A stretch of 64,000 nt of DNA from Duganella sp. sic0402 (GCF_019219065.1 NZ_JAHUWK010000007.1:1-64000), one strand, 5' to 3'. Counted from the stretch's first letter, positions 1 through 8,883 are shown. A program made the numbers and translations. Notes: generated by a model not told the origin, from the letters alone.

Positions 1-62
1 AGCACCAGGCATGCCGCATGCTGCTTGAACTCCGGGGAAAACGTACGTCTCTGCTTGCTCAT
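1..62 (-). CDS. IS3-family transposase OrfA, N-terminal fragment (runs off the window)
   Basis: Twenty codons are visible from an ATG at 62-60: the protein starts MSKQRRTFSPEFK and continues with QHAACLV. This basic start followed by FSPEFK is characteristic of OrfA of IS3-family elements, the helix-turn-helix subunit that is joined to the OrfB integrase by frameshifting. The rest of the gene lies to the left of base 1. Nothing can be said about whether the element is intact. Confidence 0.7.
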   Translation of the reverse strand, partial: MSKQRRTFSPEFKQHAACLV

Positions 63-126
63 CAAACACCTCTCCATGGCGAGCATTCTCGCCTAAATCA
101 GTGTCCGGGTACATTAAACCACTACA
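1..126 (-). mobile_element. Left end of an IS3-type insertion sequence (partial)
   Basis: The window opens inside an element read on the minus strand. Its first gene encodes a transposase OrfA N-terminus (1-62). Upstream of that start lie about 60 non-coding bases, ending in a stretch beginning TGTAGTGG (read from 126 downwards), which would be a TG-type terminal inverted repeat. The opposite end is outside the window, so the exact boundary and any target duplication cannot be checked. The family call rests on the OrfA start; the 126 boundary is inferred. Confidence 0.55.
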
Positions 127-267
127 CAGAGACGTATCGTCAACCGAGCCATTCTTAATTAACGCGAATTTTCCATTATTCATTTGCGCCTCTGATATAG
201 GTAATTAGGTAGCTTCTCTCTCGCACTCAGCTTCGCGCACCATCCACATCTCTCCTTATTTCCTCAG

Positions 268-459
268 GTGACGCGATTAATATTTGCGGTTGCCATGGTG
301 CAGACAGCGATCCTGTTGCCCGTATTTTTACACTATCAGTTGAAGATCCAGGATTTTCGAAAACTACATGCTTCCCCATGGATGAAATATTGGGGATGGG
401 CGGCAGGAAGTTTCGCGCTCATCCCCTTTTTTATGTCAGGCCCTGTTCGAAATTTTTGA
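268..459 (+). CDS. Hypothetical small membrane protein, 63 aa
   Basis: An ORF from a GTG start encodes 63 residues with two hydrophobic stretches (about residues 3-22 and 42-57) separated by a basic segment, so it would be a two-helix membrane protein. No family is recognised. There is no convincing Shine-Dalgarno sequence before the GTG, and the last codons run into a hairpin-like stretch (441-466), so this may be a truncated remnant next to the insertion sequence rather than a functional gene. Confidence 0.3.
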   Translation: MTRLIFAVAMVQTAILLPVFLHYQLKIQDFRKLHASPWMKYWGWAAGSFALIPFFMSGPVRNF

Positions 460-511
460 AGCAGGGATAAGGTGCCGTGCTGCATTAGCAACGGCGGCTT
501 AACCCAGGTGG

Positions 512-2719
512 TCAAAGCGTCATATCGAGGCCGATCACGACGCGGCGGAAGGTCGCACTGTTGCTGCTACGCTGCAGCGATTGTTCCGCACCGGTGTATT
601 CATCAACGCGATTCAAATCCTGCGGGAACAGATTCTCAAGGTTAAGCTTTAGCCGCACGCCTGGCGCGACACCCCAGCTGGTGTTCGCGTTGAGCGTGAA
701 CTTGCTGCCTTGATACACACGTTCAGCGAGACTCTGGCGAGTCCAGTCGGCGGGGAGCCAATTGGCGTCGATGTTCATCTTGAGCGGCCATGCAACCGAG
801 GTGTACGCCATGGCGAGCTTGGCCCGCCACGGAGACTGGCCCGACAAGCGGTTATCCGGCCCCGGAATCGTGGTCAGTTCCGAGTGGGCGAAGCCCAGGC
901 TGCCTGACAGTTCCATATTGGGCGCGTCCTGCCACAAGTCTCGTGCACCCAGCCGTCCCTCCAGATTCACGCCATACACGTTTGCGCTGCCGATGTTGCC
1001 GGGGCGCGATACGTATCGCGGCACGCTGGCCCAGGCCACATTCTCCAGGGCGAGTTCGGTGCTGATCTTGTCCCGTATCTTGCGCGAATACAGTTCAACC
1101 ACCGCCTCGCTGCCCTTGCCGAAGCCATGGGTATAAGACAGGTTAACGCCGAGGGCGCGTTCGGGCTGCAGCTGGGGATTGCCGGCGCCATCACTCGTCT
1201 CGGGGGTATTGGCGCCGCATCGCTGCGATCCGTAGCACTGCGCAAGGGCATTGATGCGCGGACGCAGCAGCATCTGATCCACATTCGGCGCCTGGAAGGT
1301 CCGGGCAAGCGACATCCGGAACTGACGCTTGCGGTCGCCGTTGATCCGATGCGAGATGTGCAGCGTCGGCGACCAGATGTTGAAATCGCTATCGTCGTGT
1401 GCGGAGCCCTCGTGCAGCTTGTAGGTACGGTATTCGGTGGACAGTCCGGCACCTGCCGCCCAGCTTCGGTTGATGCGCCAATCATCCTGAATAAATGCCT
1501 GGTAGCGCGTGGACAGCGTTGACAAGGTGTTTCCCAACAAGCTCAGCGTGCTGTCGGGCAGCCCGTCAACAAGATCGGTGTAGTCTCTGCTGCCGCGATT
1601 GCGCGCCAGCTTGAAGCCCGCTGCGATTTCGTGACCTCCGGGATACTCCGTGTTGTAGTCCAGGTCCAGAAAGTGGTTGCGGAGTTCCCGGTGCTCATCT
1701 TTCTGTACTACGTGAACGCCACTCCCTGAGCGTGCATCCAGCAACGTATTGTCGACGTCGGTGGAAAGCCAGTTGGTATTCAGGCGCACTTTCAGACGGC
1801 TGTCTGCACTGACTTTCCAGTGCCAGATCAGCGGAATCCCGTAGCTGGTGAGCGGCTGTTTATTCCTTTGCTCCAGCGTCTGGGTTGGCCCAGTATCCCA
1901 CTGACGGCGTTCCAGGCTATTGCTGGTGCTTTCCAGGCGGGCGGCTTCGGGCGAAAAGCTGAGTTTATGCCCGGAACTGAGGCTCCACGCAAACTCGCTG
2001 CTCAAGAGCAGGTTATCACTGCGGTTTTCACCGTCGCGCGCGCCGCTTAGCCGGGTTTCGCTGTGGTCTGCGGACTGGCGCAAAACTTGAGTGTAGTCGA
2101 CCTGGCTCGGCGTGTTTCGACGCCCCGCGCTCAGTGACAGACTGTAAATCAGCGGGCTGCCTTCCGTGGCGTGATTGCTCGACAAGGATAAGTTCGCACC
2201 ATGCTTGCCGCCACTGATGAAGGTATCTGCACGCAATTGCGCAGTGGTTTTCCTCTCAGCCTTGCGACGAACGATATTAATTGTTCCGGCAATGCCGAAC
2301 GGTCCGGTTGCGGCTGTGGCGGACTTGATGATTTCGATGTTTTCTACGTGGACCAGATCCATGCTGAATGGATCCGCACCTTGAGGCGGTAATCCATCTA
2401 CCAGGATTTGCGTATATCCGGGCAGCCCAAGCAAACCCAGTTGGCCGTTTTTGCCGATAGTAATGGCCGGTTCCCGCCGCAAGATTTCAGCGACATCCCG
2501 TGCGCCGCTTTCAGCGATGCGTTTTTTCCCAATCACGATTTTGCCCGCGACAAAATCGCGCGCGGCATCGATATCGCTTATCCCGCCGTTGACCACAACC
2601 TGTACAACTGGGACCGGCTCTTTTTTGACTTCATCCGCATACACCGGCAAGGCGAGGAAAGCCCATAGGTAAACACTTTTTTCCGGTCCCAATTTCAGTA
2701 ACCGCATATTTTGCTGCAC
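512..2719 (-). CDS. TonB-dependent outer-membrane receptor, 735 aa
   Basis: The protein has a signal peptide followed by a plug domain (about residues 60-160, with the ILVDGLPP and GPFGIAGTINIV motifs) and a long beta-barrel ending in an aromatic/hydrophobic strand. Such receptors import scarce ligands (metal chelates, vitamins, peptides or sugars) through the outer membrane using TonB energy. No STN signalling domain is present and the substrate cannot be told. The GTG start at 2719 has a GGAG six bases upstream and overlaps the 3' end of the preceding small secreted protein by 25 bp, implying translational coupling. One extracellular loop carries two nearby cysteines (QCYGSQRCG). Confidence 0.85.
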   Translation of the reverse strand: MQQNMRLLKLGPEKSVYLWAFLALPVYADEVKKEPVPVVQVVVNGGISDIDAARDFVAGKIVIGKKRIAESGARDVAEILRREPAITIGKNGQLGLLGLPGYTQILVDGLPPQGADPFSMDLVHVENIEIIKSATAATGPFGIAGTINIVRRKAERKTTAQLRADTFISGGKHGANLSLSSNHATEGSPLIYSLSLSAGRRNTPSQVDYTQVLRQSADHSETRLSGARDGENRSDNLLLSSEFAWSLSSGHKLSFSPEAARLESTSNSLERRQWDTGPTQTLEQRNKQPLTSYGIPLIWHWKVSADSRLKVRLNTNWLSTDVDNTLLDARSGSGVHVVQKDEHRELRNHFLDLDYNTEYPGGHEIAAGFKLARNRGSRDYTDLVDGLPDSTLSLLGNTLSTLSTRYQAFIQDDWRINRSWAAGAGLSTEYRTYKLHEGSAHDDSDFNIWSPTLHISHRINGDRKRQFRMSLARTFQAPNVDQMLLRPRINALAQCYGSQRCGANTPETSDGAGNPQLQPERALGVNLSYTHGFGKGSEAVVELYSRKIRDKISTELALENVAWASVPRYVSRPGNIGSANVYGVNLEGRLGARDLWQDAPNMELSGSLGFAHSELTTIPGPDNRLSGQSPWRAKLAMAYTSVAWPLKMNIDANWLPADWTRQSLAERVYQGSKFTLNANTSWGVAPGVRLKLNLENLFPQDLNRVDEYTGAEQSLQRSSNSATFRRVVIGLDMTL

Positions 2720-2979
2720 ATCCGCTCCATTGCATCTTTCAAGTTTTCCAGCTCTTCTTCTTCCATTTTCTCCAGCTGTTTCAGCTTGGCCGGGTCAGAT
2801 TCGCTTTTCTTCTTTTCTTGAATCGCCTTCAGCGCGGCGGTGACTTTTTCGGGCATGGAGAACGGTTCTTCAGCAGCAGATGTGGTGCAGCGGCTATAGC
2901 ATTCCTGTGGCGAGAATTTACTTTGAGCAATAGTGAGCGTGGAATTGAACAGCAATACCAGAGCAAAAACAATTTTCAT
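2695..2979 (-). CDS. Small exported protein with twin CX3C motifs, 94 aa
   Basis: A cleavable signal peptide (about residues 1-19) precedes a short charged protein. Its only cysteines are C27 and C31 (CYSRC) and C88 and C92 (CSKIC), flanking a long helical segment rich in Lys/Glu. This arrangement would form a disulfide-stapled helical hairpin in the periplasm. I do not recognise a named family. It is the first gene of an operon with the TonB-dependent receptor, whose start it overlaps by 25 bp, so a role as receptor partner or ligand-binding accessory is an inference only. Confidence 0.7.
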   Translation of the reverse strand: MKIVFALVLLFNSTLTIAQSKFSPQECYSRCTTSAAEEPFSMPEKVTAALKAIQEKKKSESDPAKLKQLEKMEEEELENLKDAMERMCSKICGY

Positions 2980-3124
2980 ATGATGGCAGGTAAAAGTTGT
3001 TATTTTTAATATTGTTACACAGTTTGCATATCAAATGTTTATTTGCGGAAAATTTTCCGTACTTTACAGTGTAAGCCTGTCTGTGTATTCTTGGCGTCTT
3101 TACTGTGTAAGGTTGGACTTCAAG
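2980..3124. promoter_or_regulatory. Divergent promoter region with three copies of one dyad
   Basis: This 145-bp gap separates the receptor operon (left, minus strand) from the hydrolase (right). It holds TTTACAGTGTAAG at 3063-3075, TTTACTGTGTAAG at 3099-3111 and, on the opposite strand, the related AAACTGTGTAAC at 3014-3025. The first two are 36 bp apart. A perfect 14-bp palindrome, CGGAAAATTTTCCG, lies at 3046-3059. Repeated dyads of this size suggest binding of a dimeric repressor such as a TetR-type protein, which is inference. Confidence 0.6.
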
Positions 3125-4060
3125 ATGAAAACTTTGTTAGCTTTGCTGTTGGCCTTTCTCGGCACCACCCCAGCGATGGCGGCCTCCGATGTGGTGGAAG
3201 GTGATCTGCCATCCGGCGCCGCCAAGCTGCATTACTGGGTGCAGGGCAGCGGGGCGCCGGTGGTGATGTTGTCCGGCGGCCCCGGCTTTGCCAATTATCT
3301 GCACCCGGTGATGGCGGAAGTGGCCAAGTCCGGCCGCCAGGCCATCATGCTGGATCAGCGCGGCACCGGCCAGTCCAGCGTGACGCCGATGAATGAAACC
3401 ACCATCAACACCGAGCTGCTGGTGGAAGATCTGGAAGTGCTACGCAAACATCTGGGCATCGCGCACTGGAGCGTGCTGGGTCACAGCTGGGGTGGCATGC
3501 TGGCCATGCGCTACGGTCTCGCCCATCCGGACCGTACCGATGCACTGCTGCTGGTCGGTAGTGGCCCGATGGCGTGGACCCAGGAATTCCAGCGCTACTT
3601 CAGCGATAACATTCACTCGCGCCTGCTGCCGTCGGACCTGGATAGCGAGGCTTACTGGAATGATCCGGTGCGCCGCAAAGCCAACTCTGAGCGCGCCAAT
3701 CTGGAATCGCTGCGTGCCATCCTGCCGGGCTACTTCTATAATCGCAAAGATGGCCTGGCCTTCCATGACGGTCTGGCCGCACCGGGCGCCAAGAGCGACG
3801 CCATGAGCCGCTACACCATGCGGCAGGTGGTCAAGCAGGACCTGACCGAGGGCATGAAGACTTTCAACAAGCCGGTGCTGGTGCTGATGGGGCGGCAAGA
3901 CCCGGTCGGCGAAACCACCCAGTACCAGATCCGCGACGCCAATCGCGGCGCGCAACTGGTGTTCATCGAGAAAAGCGGCCATTTTCCGTGGATTGAGCAG
4001 CCGGCCGCCTTCTATGGCGCCGTCCATCGCTTCCTCGATAGCGTCAACACCCTTCAGTAA
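3125..4060 (+). CDS. Alpha/beta hydrolase of the proline-iminopeptidase (S33) type, exported
   Basis: From the ATG at 3125 the product is 311 aa with a signal peptide ending at AMA (residues 17-19). The oxyanion motif SGGPG (50-54), the nucleophile elbow GHSWGG (Ser121), Asp259 in GRQDP and His286 in SGHFPW form a complete catalytic triad. S33 relatives remove N-terminal proline or hydrolyse small amides and esters; the substrate is not known here. An in-frame start exists upstream at 3035, but the 3125 start gives a clean signal peptide. It diverges from the TonB-receptor operon and shares its promoter region, so the two may handle one imported ligand. Confidence 0.85.
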   Translation: MKTLLALLLAFLGTTPAMAASDVVEGDLPSGAAKLHYWVQGSGAPVVMLSGGPGFANYLHPVMAEVAKSGRQAIMLDQRGTGQSSVTPMNETTINTELLVEDLEVLRKHLGIAHWSVLGHSWGGMLAMRYGLAHPDRTDALLLVGSGPMAWTQEFQRYFSDNIHSRLLPSDLDSEAYWNDPVRRKANSERANLESLRAILPGYFYNRKDGLAFHDGLAAPGAKSDAMSRYTMRQVVKQDLTEGMKTFNKPVLVLMGRQDPVGETTQYQIRDANRGAQLVFIEKSGHFPWIEQPAAFYGAVHRFLDSVNTLQ

Positions 4061-4065
4061 AGCTA

Positions 4066-4113
4066 TTCACTATTTCGGAATTTCTGCAAATTTCGGTTAA
4101 CCACAATAGTGAA
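4066..4113. repeat. Inverted repeat downstream of the hydrolase
   Basis: The arms TTCACTATT (4066-4074) and AATAGTGAA (4105-4113) are perfectly complementary and lie 30 bp apart, just after the hydrolase stop codon and 200 bp before mqo. There is no T-tract after the second arm, so this is not a classic terminator; it may be an operator or mRNA 3'-end structure. Confidence 0.4.
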
Positions 4114-4312
4114 ATCCTCTGGCGGGGACTATGATGATTACCCTGATAATTGTGTACTCACGCCCGCAACAAGACACTCTGCCACCCACGTGCGCGCCCG
4201 CAAGGGCGTAGCCGCCCAGGCATCAGATCCCGAAACAGCATCGTTGATCATGTGGCATCGCCCCTGATCTCCCTTGCCCATTGTTTCAATATTTCTTAAG
4301 AGGAGAATTCCC

Positions 4313-6031
4313 ATGACTGAAGTGAACAACCAGAATACGCCGCCTGCCGCCAAACGCGGACGCTTCTCCCGCCGCCAGTTTATCGGCGCAGCGGTGGGCG
4401 TCGCAGCCGTATGGGGCGGCTACTCGGCCTTCTTCGGAGGCCAGTTCCGTGCCGACAAGGCGGACCGTAAAGTGGATGTGCTGCTGATCGGTGGCGGCAT
4501 CATGAGCGCGACGCTGGGTGTGTACCTGGCTGAGCTGGAGCCTGGCTGGACCTACGAAGTGTTCGAACGCCTGGACAAGGTTGCGGAAGAAAGCTCCAAT
4601 GGCTGGAACAATGCCGGCACCGGCCATTCGGCGCTGTGCGAACTGAACTACACCCCGATGGACGACAAGGGCAAAGTACAGATTGCCAAGGCGGTTGAGA
4701 TCAATGAGAGTTTCCAGATTTCCCGCCAGTTCTGGTCGCATCAGGTGCGCAAGGGCGTGCTGGGCAATCCGCGCGAATTCATCAATTCGACGCCGCATAT
4801 GAACCTGGTGTTTGGCGAAACCAACCGTGAATTCATTCGCAAGCGTGTGGAGGCGCTGAAAGCGTCGCCGCTGTTCGCTGGCATGGAAATGACCACCGAT
4901 GCGGCCAAGATCAAAGAGTGGATTCCGATCATGATGGAAGGCCGCAAGCCGGACGAGATCGCCACCGCCACGCGCTCGCCGCTGGGCACTGACGTGAATC
5001 TGGGCGCGATCACCCGCCAGTTCTACAAGCACCTGAACGAACGCGCGGGCGTCAAGATTTCGACCGGCCACGAGGTACGCTCGATCACCCGCAACGAAGA
5101 CGGCTCGTGGCGCGTTTCCGCTTTCGACATCAACAACAAATCCAATATCCAGACCGTGGATGCACGCCACATCTTCATCGGCGCGGGCGGCGCGGCGCTG
5201 CCGCTGCTGCAATTGTCGGGTATTCCTGAAGCCAAGCAATATGGCGGCTTCCCGGTCGGCGGTGAATTCCTGGTGACGGACAATCCGCAAATCACCGCGC
5301 GCCACCTGGCCAAGGTGTACGGCCTGGCCGATACCGGTTCGCCGCCGATGTCGGTGCCGCACCTGGATACCCGCGTGCTGGATGGTAAAACGGTGCTGCT
5401 GTTTGGCCCATTCGCCACCTGGTCCAGCAAATACCTCAAGAACGGTTCCTACTTCGATATGGCGAAGGCGACCACGCCGTCGAACATCATCCCGCAACTC
5501 CAGGTCGGCATGAACGAGTTTGCGCTGGTCAAATACCTGGCGCAGCAACTGGAGCTGTCCAAAGAAGAAAAAATGGCGGCGCTGCGCCACTACATGCCAG
5601 AGGCGAAAGATGAAGATTGGCGCTTGTGGCAGGCTGGCCAGCGCGTCCAGATCATCAAGAACATCCCTGGCCAGGGCGGCGTTCTGAAGCTGGGCACGGA
5701 AGTGGTGGTGGCCGAAGACCGTTCGGTGTCCGCATTGCTGGGCGCATCGCCAGGTGGTTCGACCTCGCCGGCGATCATGCTGTCGCTGCTGGAGAAGGCT
5801 TTCCCTGACCGTATCAAAACCGCCGCATGGCAGAGCAAGATCCGCGAAATCGTTCCGACCTACGGCAAGAAACTCAACGAGAACCCACAGCTGCTGGCGG
5901 ACGAGTGGGCAGCCACCGCTGCAACCCTGCAACTGGCGATTGCCTCGCCTAGCCTGGAAGGTTTCGTGCCTGCGGCGGTGTCCACCGACAAGCCTGGCGT
6001 CGTGAAGAAAGTGCCGGATATCGCGCTGTAA
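4313..6031 (+). CDS. mqo: Malate:quinone oxidoreductase with an N-terminal Tat-type signal
   Basis: The 572-aa product oxidises malate to oxaloacetate and passes electrons to quinone, replacing NAD-dependent malate dehydrogenase in the TCA cycle. The FAD-binding motif LIGGGIMSATLG is at about residues 58-69 and the ESSNGWNNAGTGHSALCEL block typical of Mqo follows. The ATG at 4313 has the strong ribosome site AAGAGGAG. Residues 17-43 read as a twin-arginine signal (RFSRRQFIG followed by a hydrophobic segment), unlike the E. coli enzyme, which is a cytoplasmic-face peripheral protein. A terminator follows the stop codon. Confidence 0.92.
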   Translation: MTEVNNQNTPPAAKRGRFSRRQFIGAAVGVAAVWGGYSAFFGGQFRADKADRKVDVLLIGGGIMSATLGVYLAELEPGWTYEVFERLDKVAEESSNGWNNAGTGHSALCELNYTPMDDKGKVQIAKAVEINESFQISRQFWSHQVRKGVLGNPREFINSTPHMNLVFGETNREFIRKRVEALKASPLFAGMEMTTDAAKIKEWIPIMMEGRKPDEIATATRSPLGTDVNLGAITRQFYKHLNERAGVKISTGHEVRSITRNEDGSWRVSAFDINNKSNIQTVDARHIFIGAGGAALPLLQLSGIPEAKQYGGFPVGGEFLVTDNPQITARHLAKVYGLADTGSPPMSVPHLDTRVLDGKTVLLFGPFATWSSKYLKNGSYFDMAKATTPSNIIPQLQVGMNEFALVKYLAQQLELSKEEKMAALRHYMPEAKDEDWRLWQAGQRVQIIKNIPGQGGVLKLGTEVVVAEDRSVSALLGASPGGSTSPAIMLSLLEKAFPDRIKTAAWQSKIREIVPTYGKKLNENPQLLADEWAATAATLQLAIASPSLEGFVPAAVSTDKPGVVKKVPDIAL

Positions 6032-6053
6032 TTCTGCTGCGTCATCAGGCATG

Positions 6054-6089
6054 AGCCCGGCAGCGTTGCATGCGCTGCCGGGCTTTTTT
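6054..6089 (+). terminator. Rho-independent terminator after mqo
   Basis: The stem AGCCCGGCAGCG pairs with CGCTGCCGGGCT around a short loop and is followed by six or seven T. It ends mqo transcription, immediately before the convergent S41 peptidase gene. Confidence 0.85.
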
Positions 6090-7546
6090 CATTCCTGAAG
6101 CACGGCTTCCAGTTCCTGGTCATATCGCGCCGCCTGCTTCGCAAACTGACGCTGCACCACGACATCCGGAAGGATGGGCGCGTCCGGCGTAGCGGCGCTG
6201 TAACTTGTGGCCAGCAAAGGAATATCGACAGCGACGCCCGAGTTAGGCAGCGTGACCCATGCCAGCTGGCCGCCGTTCAGACCACGCAGATTGCCGCCGG
6301 TAGGCTGCCCGGCCAACACTGCCGCGCCCGATTGTTTGACCAGCTGCGCCAGCAGGAAGGTCGCCGAGCTGTTTTCGGGGCCGATCAGCAGCCAGGCTTT
6401 CCCCGCATAGCGCTGCGCGCGTGGCGCGATGGTGCGCGCTTGCTGTGCGCTGGGACGAAAGCGCCAGCGTCCGGCCTGCGGGCCTTCGCTGATGCGGTCG
6501 ACTTGTCCGGTGCGATCAAAGAAGCCGAAGTCCCAGGTATCGAGAAAGCGTGCGAACTTGTACGGCACCCGTTCATATGTGGTCACGGACTGATCCGATA
6601 CATAGGTCAGCGGCGACCTGATCAGCCAGCTGAGCAGCTCCGCGCCAATGGCGTCGTCGCCTCCCTCGTTGTTGCGTATGTCGATGACCAGGCGGGCGAT
6701 ATGGCGGTGATTCAGCTCGGCAAAGCTGTTGCTGAAAAACTGGCGCCAGTCGAACCGGCTGCGGTAGAGCGCAAAGGTGGGCAGCGTCATGACCGCGAGA
6801 TCGCCGTCGATGCGCAGTTGCCAGGCCTCGCTGATGGGCTGAACGCCCTGCTGTTGCAAGGCGGCTGCGCGGGCAGCCAGGGTGGTGGCGGTGGCGTCGA
6901 TGGCGCGCGCCGGGCCGTCGCCTGTCCTGACCGTTAATGGATACACGCCGTCCACCGGCGGCGACAGCAAGGGCCAGATGATGTCCATCATGCTGTAATC
7001 CAGCCGGTCATGACCGAGCTGGCGGAGGCGCTTGCCGTCGCTACCGCCATCGGCGCGCAGATAGGGCAGCATCGCGGCCCGCACGGCGGCGCTGTCCTGG
7101 CCTGCGATGGTCAGCAGTTCGTCGCCCGCCGCGATGCCGGGTACGGTGCTGCCGAGTACCAGCCAGCGGCCCTCGACCAGGGCCAGCGTCAGCGGCAATT
7201 TGTCTGCGCCGCCAAGCAAGCGTTGCCGGACTGCCGCCTGCTGGTTCACCACATTCGTCCAGGTGTGGCCGCAGCGGATCGACGCGGCCAGCTCGGTCGC
7301 CGCCAGGTACATGGCGGCCGGTGAGCGGGCAGCGCCGGCGCGCTCCTGAAAGCGCGCAAACGATGCGTTTACCTCGGACTGGCTGCGGTATTTGTCCAGC
7401 GCGGGATGCAGCGCGCGCAGGGCGCCGGCCAGGATGGTCGCATCCTGCCGGGCTTGCTCGGCAGTCAGCGTATCCTGGGCGGCGGCGTGCAGGCACAGCG
7501 GCAGGAACATGGCAAACAAAAGAAGATGAAGATAGCGGCTGAACAT
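6089..7546 (-). CDS. S41-family (tail-specific-type) serine peptidase, exported, 485 aa
   Basis: The ATG at 7546 (MFSRYLHLLLF) gives a good signal peptide ending at LHAAA. The C-terminal half has features of the S41 (C-terminal-processing) fold: a conserved IDIRNNEGGDD segment, then PENSSATFLLAQL containing the probable nucleophile Ser, then GQPTGGNLRG. There is no obvious PDZ domain. Its natural substrate is unknown. Longer in-frame extensions to 7798 run through the promoter region and lack a signal sequence, so they were not used. A membrane-anchored AraC regulator lies 100 bp upstream on the same strand and may control it. Confidence 0.8.
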   Translation of the reverse strand: MFSRYLHLLLFAMFLPLCLHAAAQDTLTAEQARQDATILAGALRALHPALDKYRSQSEVNASFARFQERAGAARSPAAMYLAATELAASIRCGHTWTNVVNQQAAVRQRLLGGADKLPLTLALVEGRWLVLGSTVPGIAAGDELLTIAGQDSAAVRAAMLPYLRADGGSDGKRLRQLGHDRLDYSMMDIIWPLLSPPVDGVYPLTVRTGDGPARAIDATATTLAARAAALQQQGVQPISEAWQLRIDGDLAVMTLPTFALYRSRFDWRQFFSNSFAELNHRHIARLVIDIRNNEGGDDAIGAELLSWLIRSPLTYVSDQSVTTYERVPYKFARFLDTWDFGFFDRTGQVDRISEGPQAGRWRFRPSAQQARTIAPRAQRYAGKAWLLIGPENSSATFLLAQLVKQSGAAVLAGQPTGGNLRGLNGGQLAWVTLPNSGVAVDIPLLATSYSAATPDAPILPDVVVQRQFAKQAARYDQELEAVLQE

Positions 7547-7646
7547 GGAACACCTTGTATGGTTGGCAGGGTGTCCGACTGTAGCCAAGGCCGGCGCGCC
7601 AGGCGTCTCAACATCGCTGGCGGCAAGCGAAATAGGGAATCTGAGA

Positions 7647-8735
7647 CTAGCTGGAAATTGAGACCGGCGCGTCTGGATCGAAGCGGCGCCGGTAAGCCGT
7701 TGGCGTTTCGCCCGTGTAGAGTTTGAAGGCCCGGTTGAAGCTGGCTTTTGAGTTGAAGCCCTCAGCCATGGCGATATCCAGTACCGTCCGCGGGTCATGC
7801 TGGCTTAGCGCGCGGACGACGGCTTCAACCCGCAAACGGTTGATTACCTCGTTAAAATTCAGGCCGAGGCCGTCGTTGAGCGTGCGTGACAAGGTGCTGG
7901 TATTGGTGCCGAGGCGCCGCGCCAGTATGGTCACGGTCAGTTCCGGGTCTCGCCACCATTTTTCCGCGCTGATGGTGGCGTGCCATTGTCCGGCCTGCGC
8001 GGCAAGGTCCGGTGTGGGCCTGGATGCCGCGCCGGGCTGCAAGCGCGGCTTGGGGAAGGGCGTTACGCCATGCCGGTATCCTGCATTGCCCAAGTAGCAG
8101 ATCAGCATGGCCAGCCATAGGTAAAACGGGAAACGCTGGAAGTAATCCAGGCCGGACCAGGTCAGCCCCGCGCCCACCAGCATCAGCCAGAATACACCGG
8201 TCAGTCCGACCGCCAGCAGCAGGTTGCGGCCCCATTCGGGACGCGTGGCGCTGCGCCGCCAATCCCGCCAGGCCAGCAGCAAGTAAGCCGTCAGCGACGC
8301 CAGCAGCGCCAGGGTTTCCAGCGGTTCGACATAGGGACGATGAACGCTGGCGTCCCATGCGTCCTTGAACCCGGTTGGATGCGCAAATACATAGCTGTAG
8401 TAGCACCACTGAAGCAGCGCCGGCAGCAGATGCAGGCCTTGCCGGCGCGGTAAGGGCAGACTGCCGCCGCAGGCCAGCGTGAGATAAGCATACAGCAGCG
8501 GACCGATTGCCAGCGTCAGATTGTAGGGCGCAAACGACAGCCATGGATAAGCGTCGTAGTAGCCGGCATAGCCGATGATGTACGGCGCCGTGTAGAGCGC
8601 AAACACGGCAATCAGTGCGGCAAGCAGGCAGTTGGCAAGCCGGTTGACGGGTATGCTGCACAGCATCGCCATGCGCATCACGCCATACAGTGCGCCGCAC
8701 AACAGGACGATGCTCATCGGACCAAATCGTATCAT
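7647..8735 (-). CDS. AraC-family transcriptional regulator with a membrane N-terminus
   Basis: From the ATG at 8735 the protein is 362 aa. The N-terminal 220 residues hold about seven hydrophobic helices; the C-terminal 100 residues are an AraC/XylS DNA-binding domain with both helix-turn-helices (LARRLGTNTSTLSRTL and the GFNSKASFNRAFK signature, ending in GETPTAYRRR). Proteins of this design sense signals in the membrane and bind DNA directly. Likely targets are the S41 peptidase downstream or the divergent esterase, but neither is shown. Confidence 0.85.
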   Translation of the reverse strand: MIRFGPMSIVLLCGALYGVMRMAMLCSIPVNRLANCLLAALIAVFALYTAPYIIGYAGYYDAYPWLSFAPYNLTLAIGPLLYAYLTLACGGSLPLPRRQGLHLLPALLQWCYYSYVFAHPTGFKDAWDASVHRPYVEPLETLALLASLTAYLLLAWRDWRRSATRPEWGRNLLLAVGLTGVFWLMLVGAGLTWSGLDYFQRFPFYLWLAMLICYLGNAGYRHGVTPFPKPRLQPGAASRPTPDLAAQAGQWHATISAEKWWRDPELTVTILARRLGTNTSTLSRTLNDGLGLNFNEVINRLRVEAVVRALSQHDPRTVLDIAMAEGFNSKASFNRAFKLYTGETPTAYRRRFDPDAPVSISS

Positions 8736-8883
8736 TGGGGCAGCCGGGAAAAGAGGGCGACAGCAGATTTTACGCTGGCGCTGCCGCGCCGGGCCGTCTC
8801 GGTATCGCAACACTTGCGCATTTTTTTTGTCACCGGCCACATGGCACCGGAGCCCGCATCTGCAATAGCGCGGAGTCATGCCA

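Noticed and set aside
4286..6052. 588-aa ORF antisense to mqo
   Set aside because: A Arg/His-rich frame shadow over a clear Mqo; high-GC DNA leaves long open antisense frames. No domain is visible.
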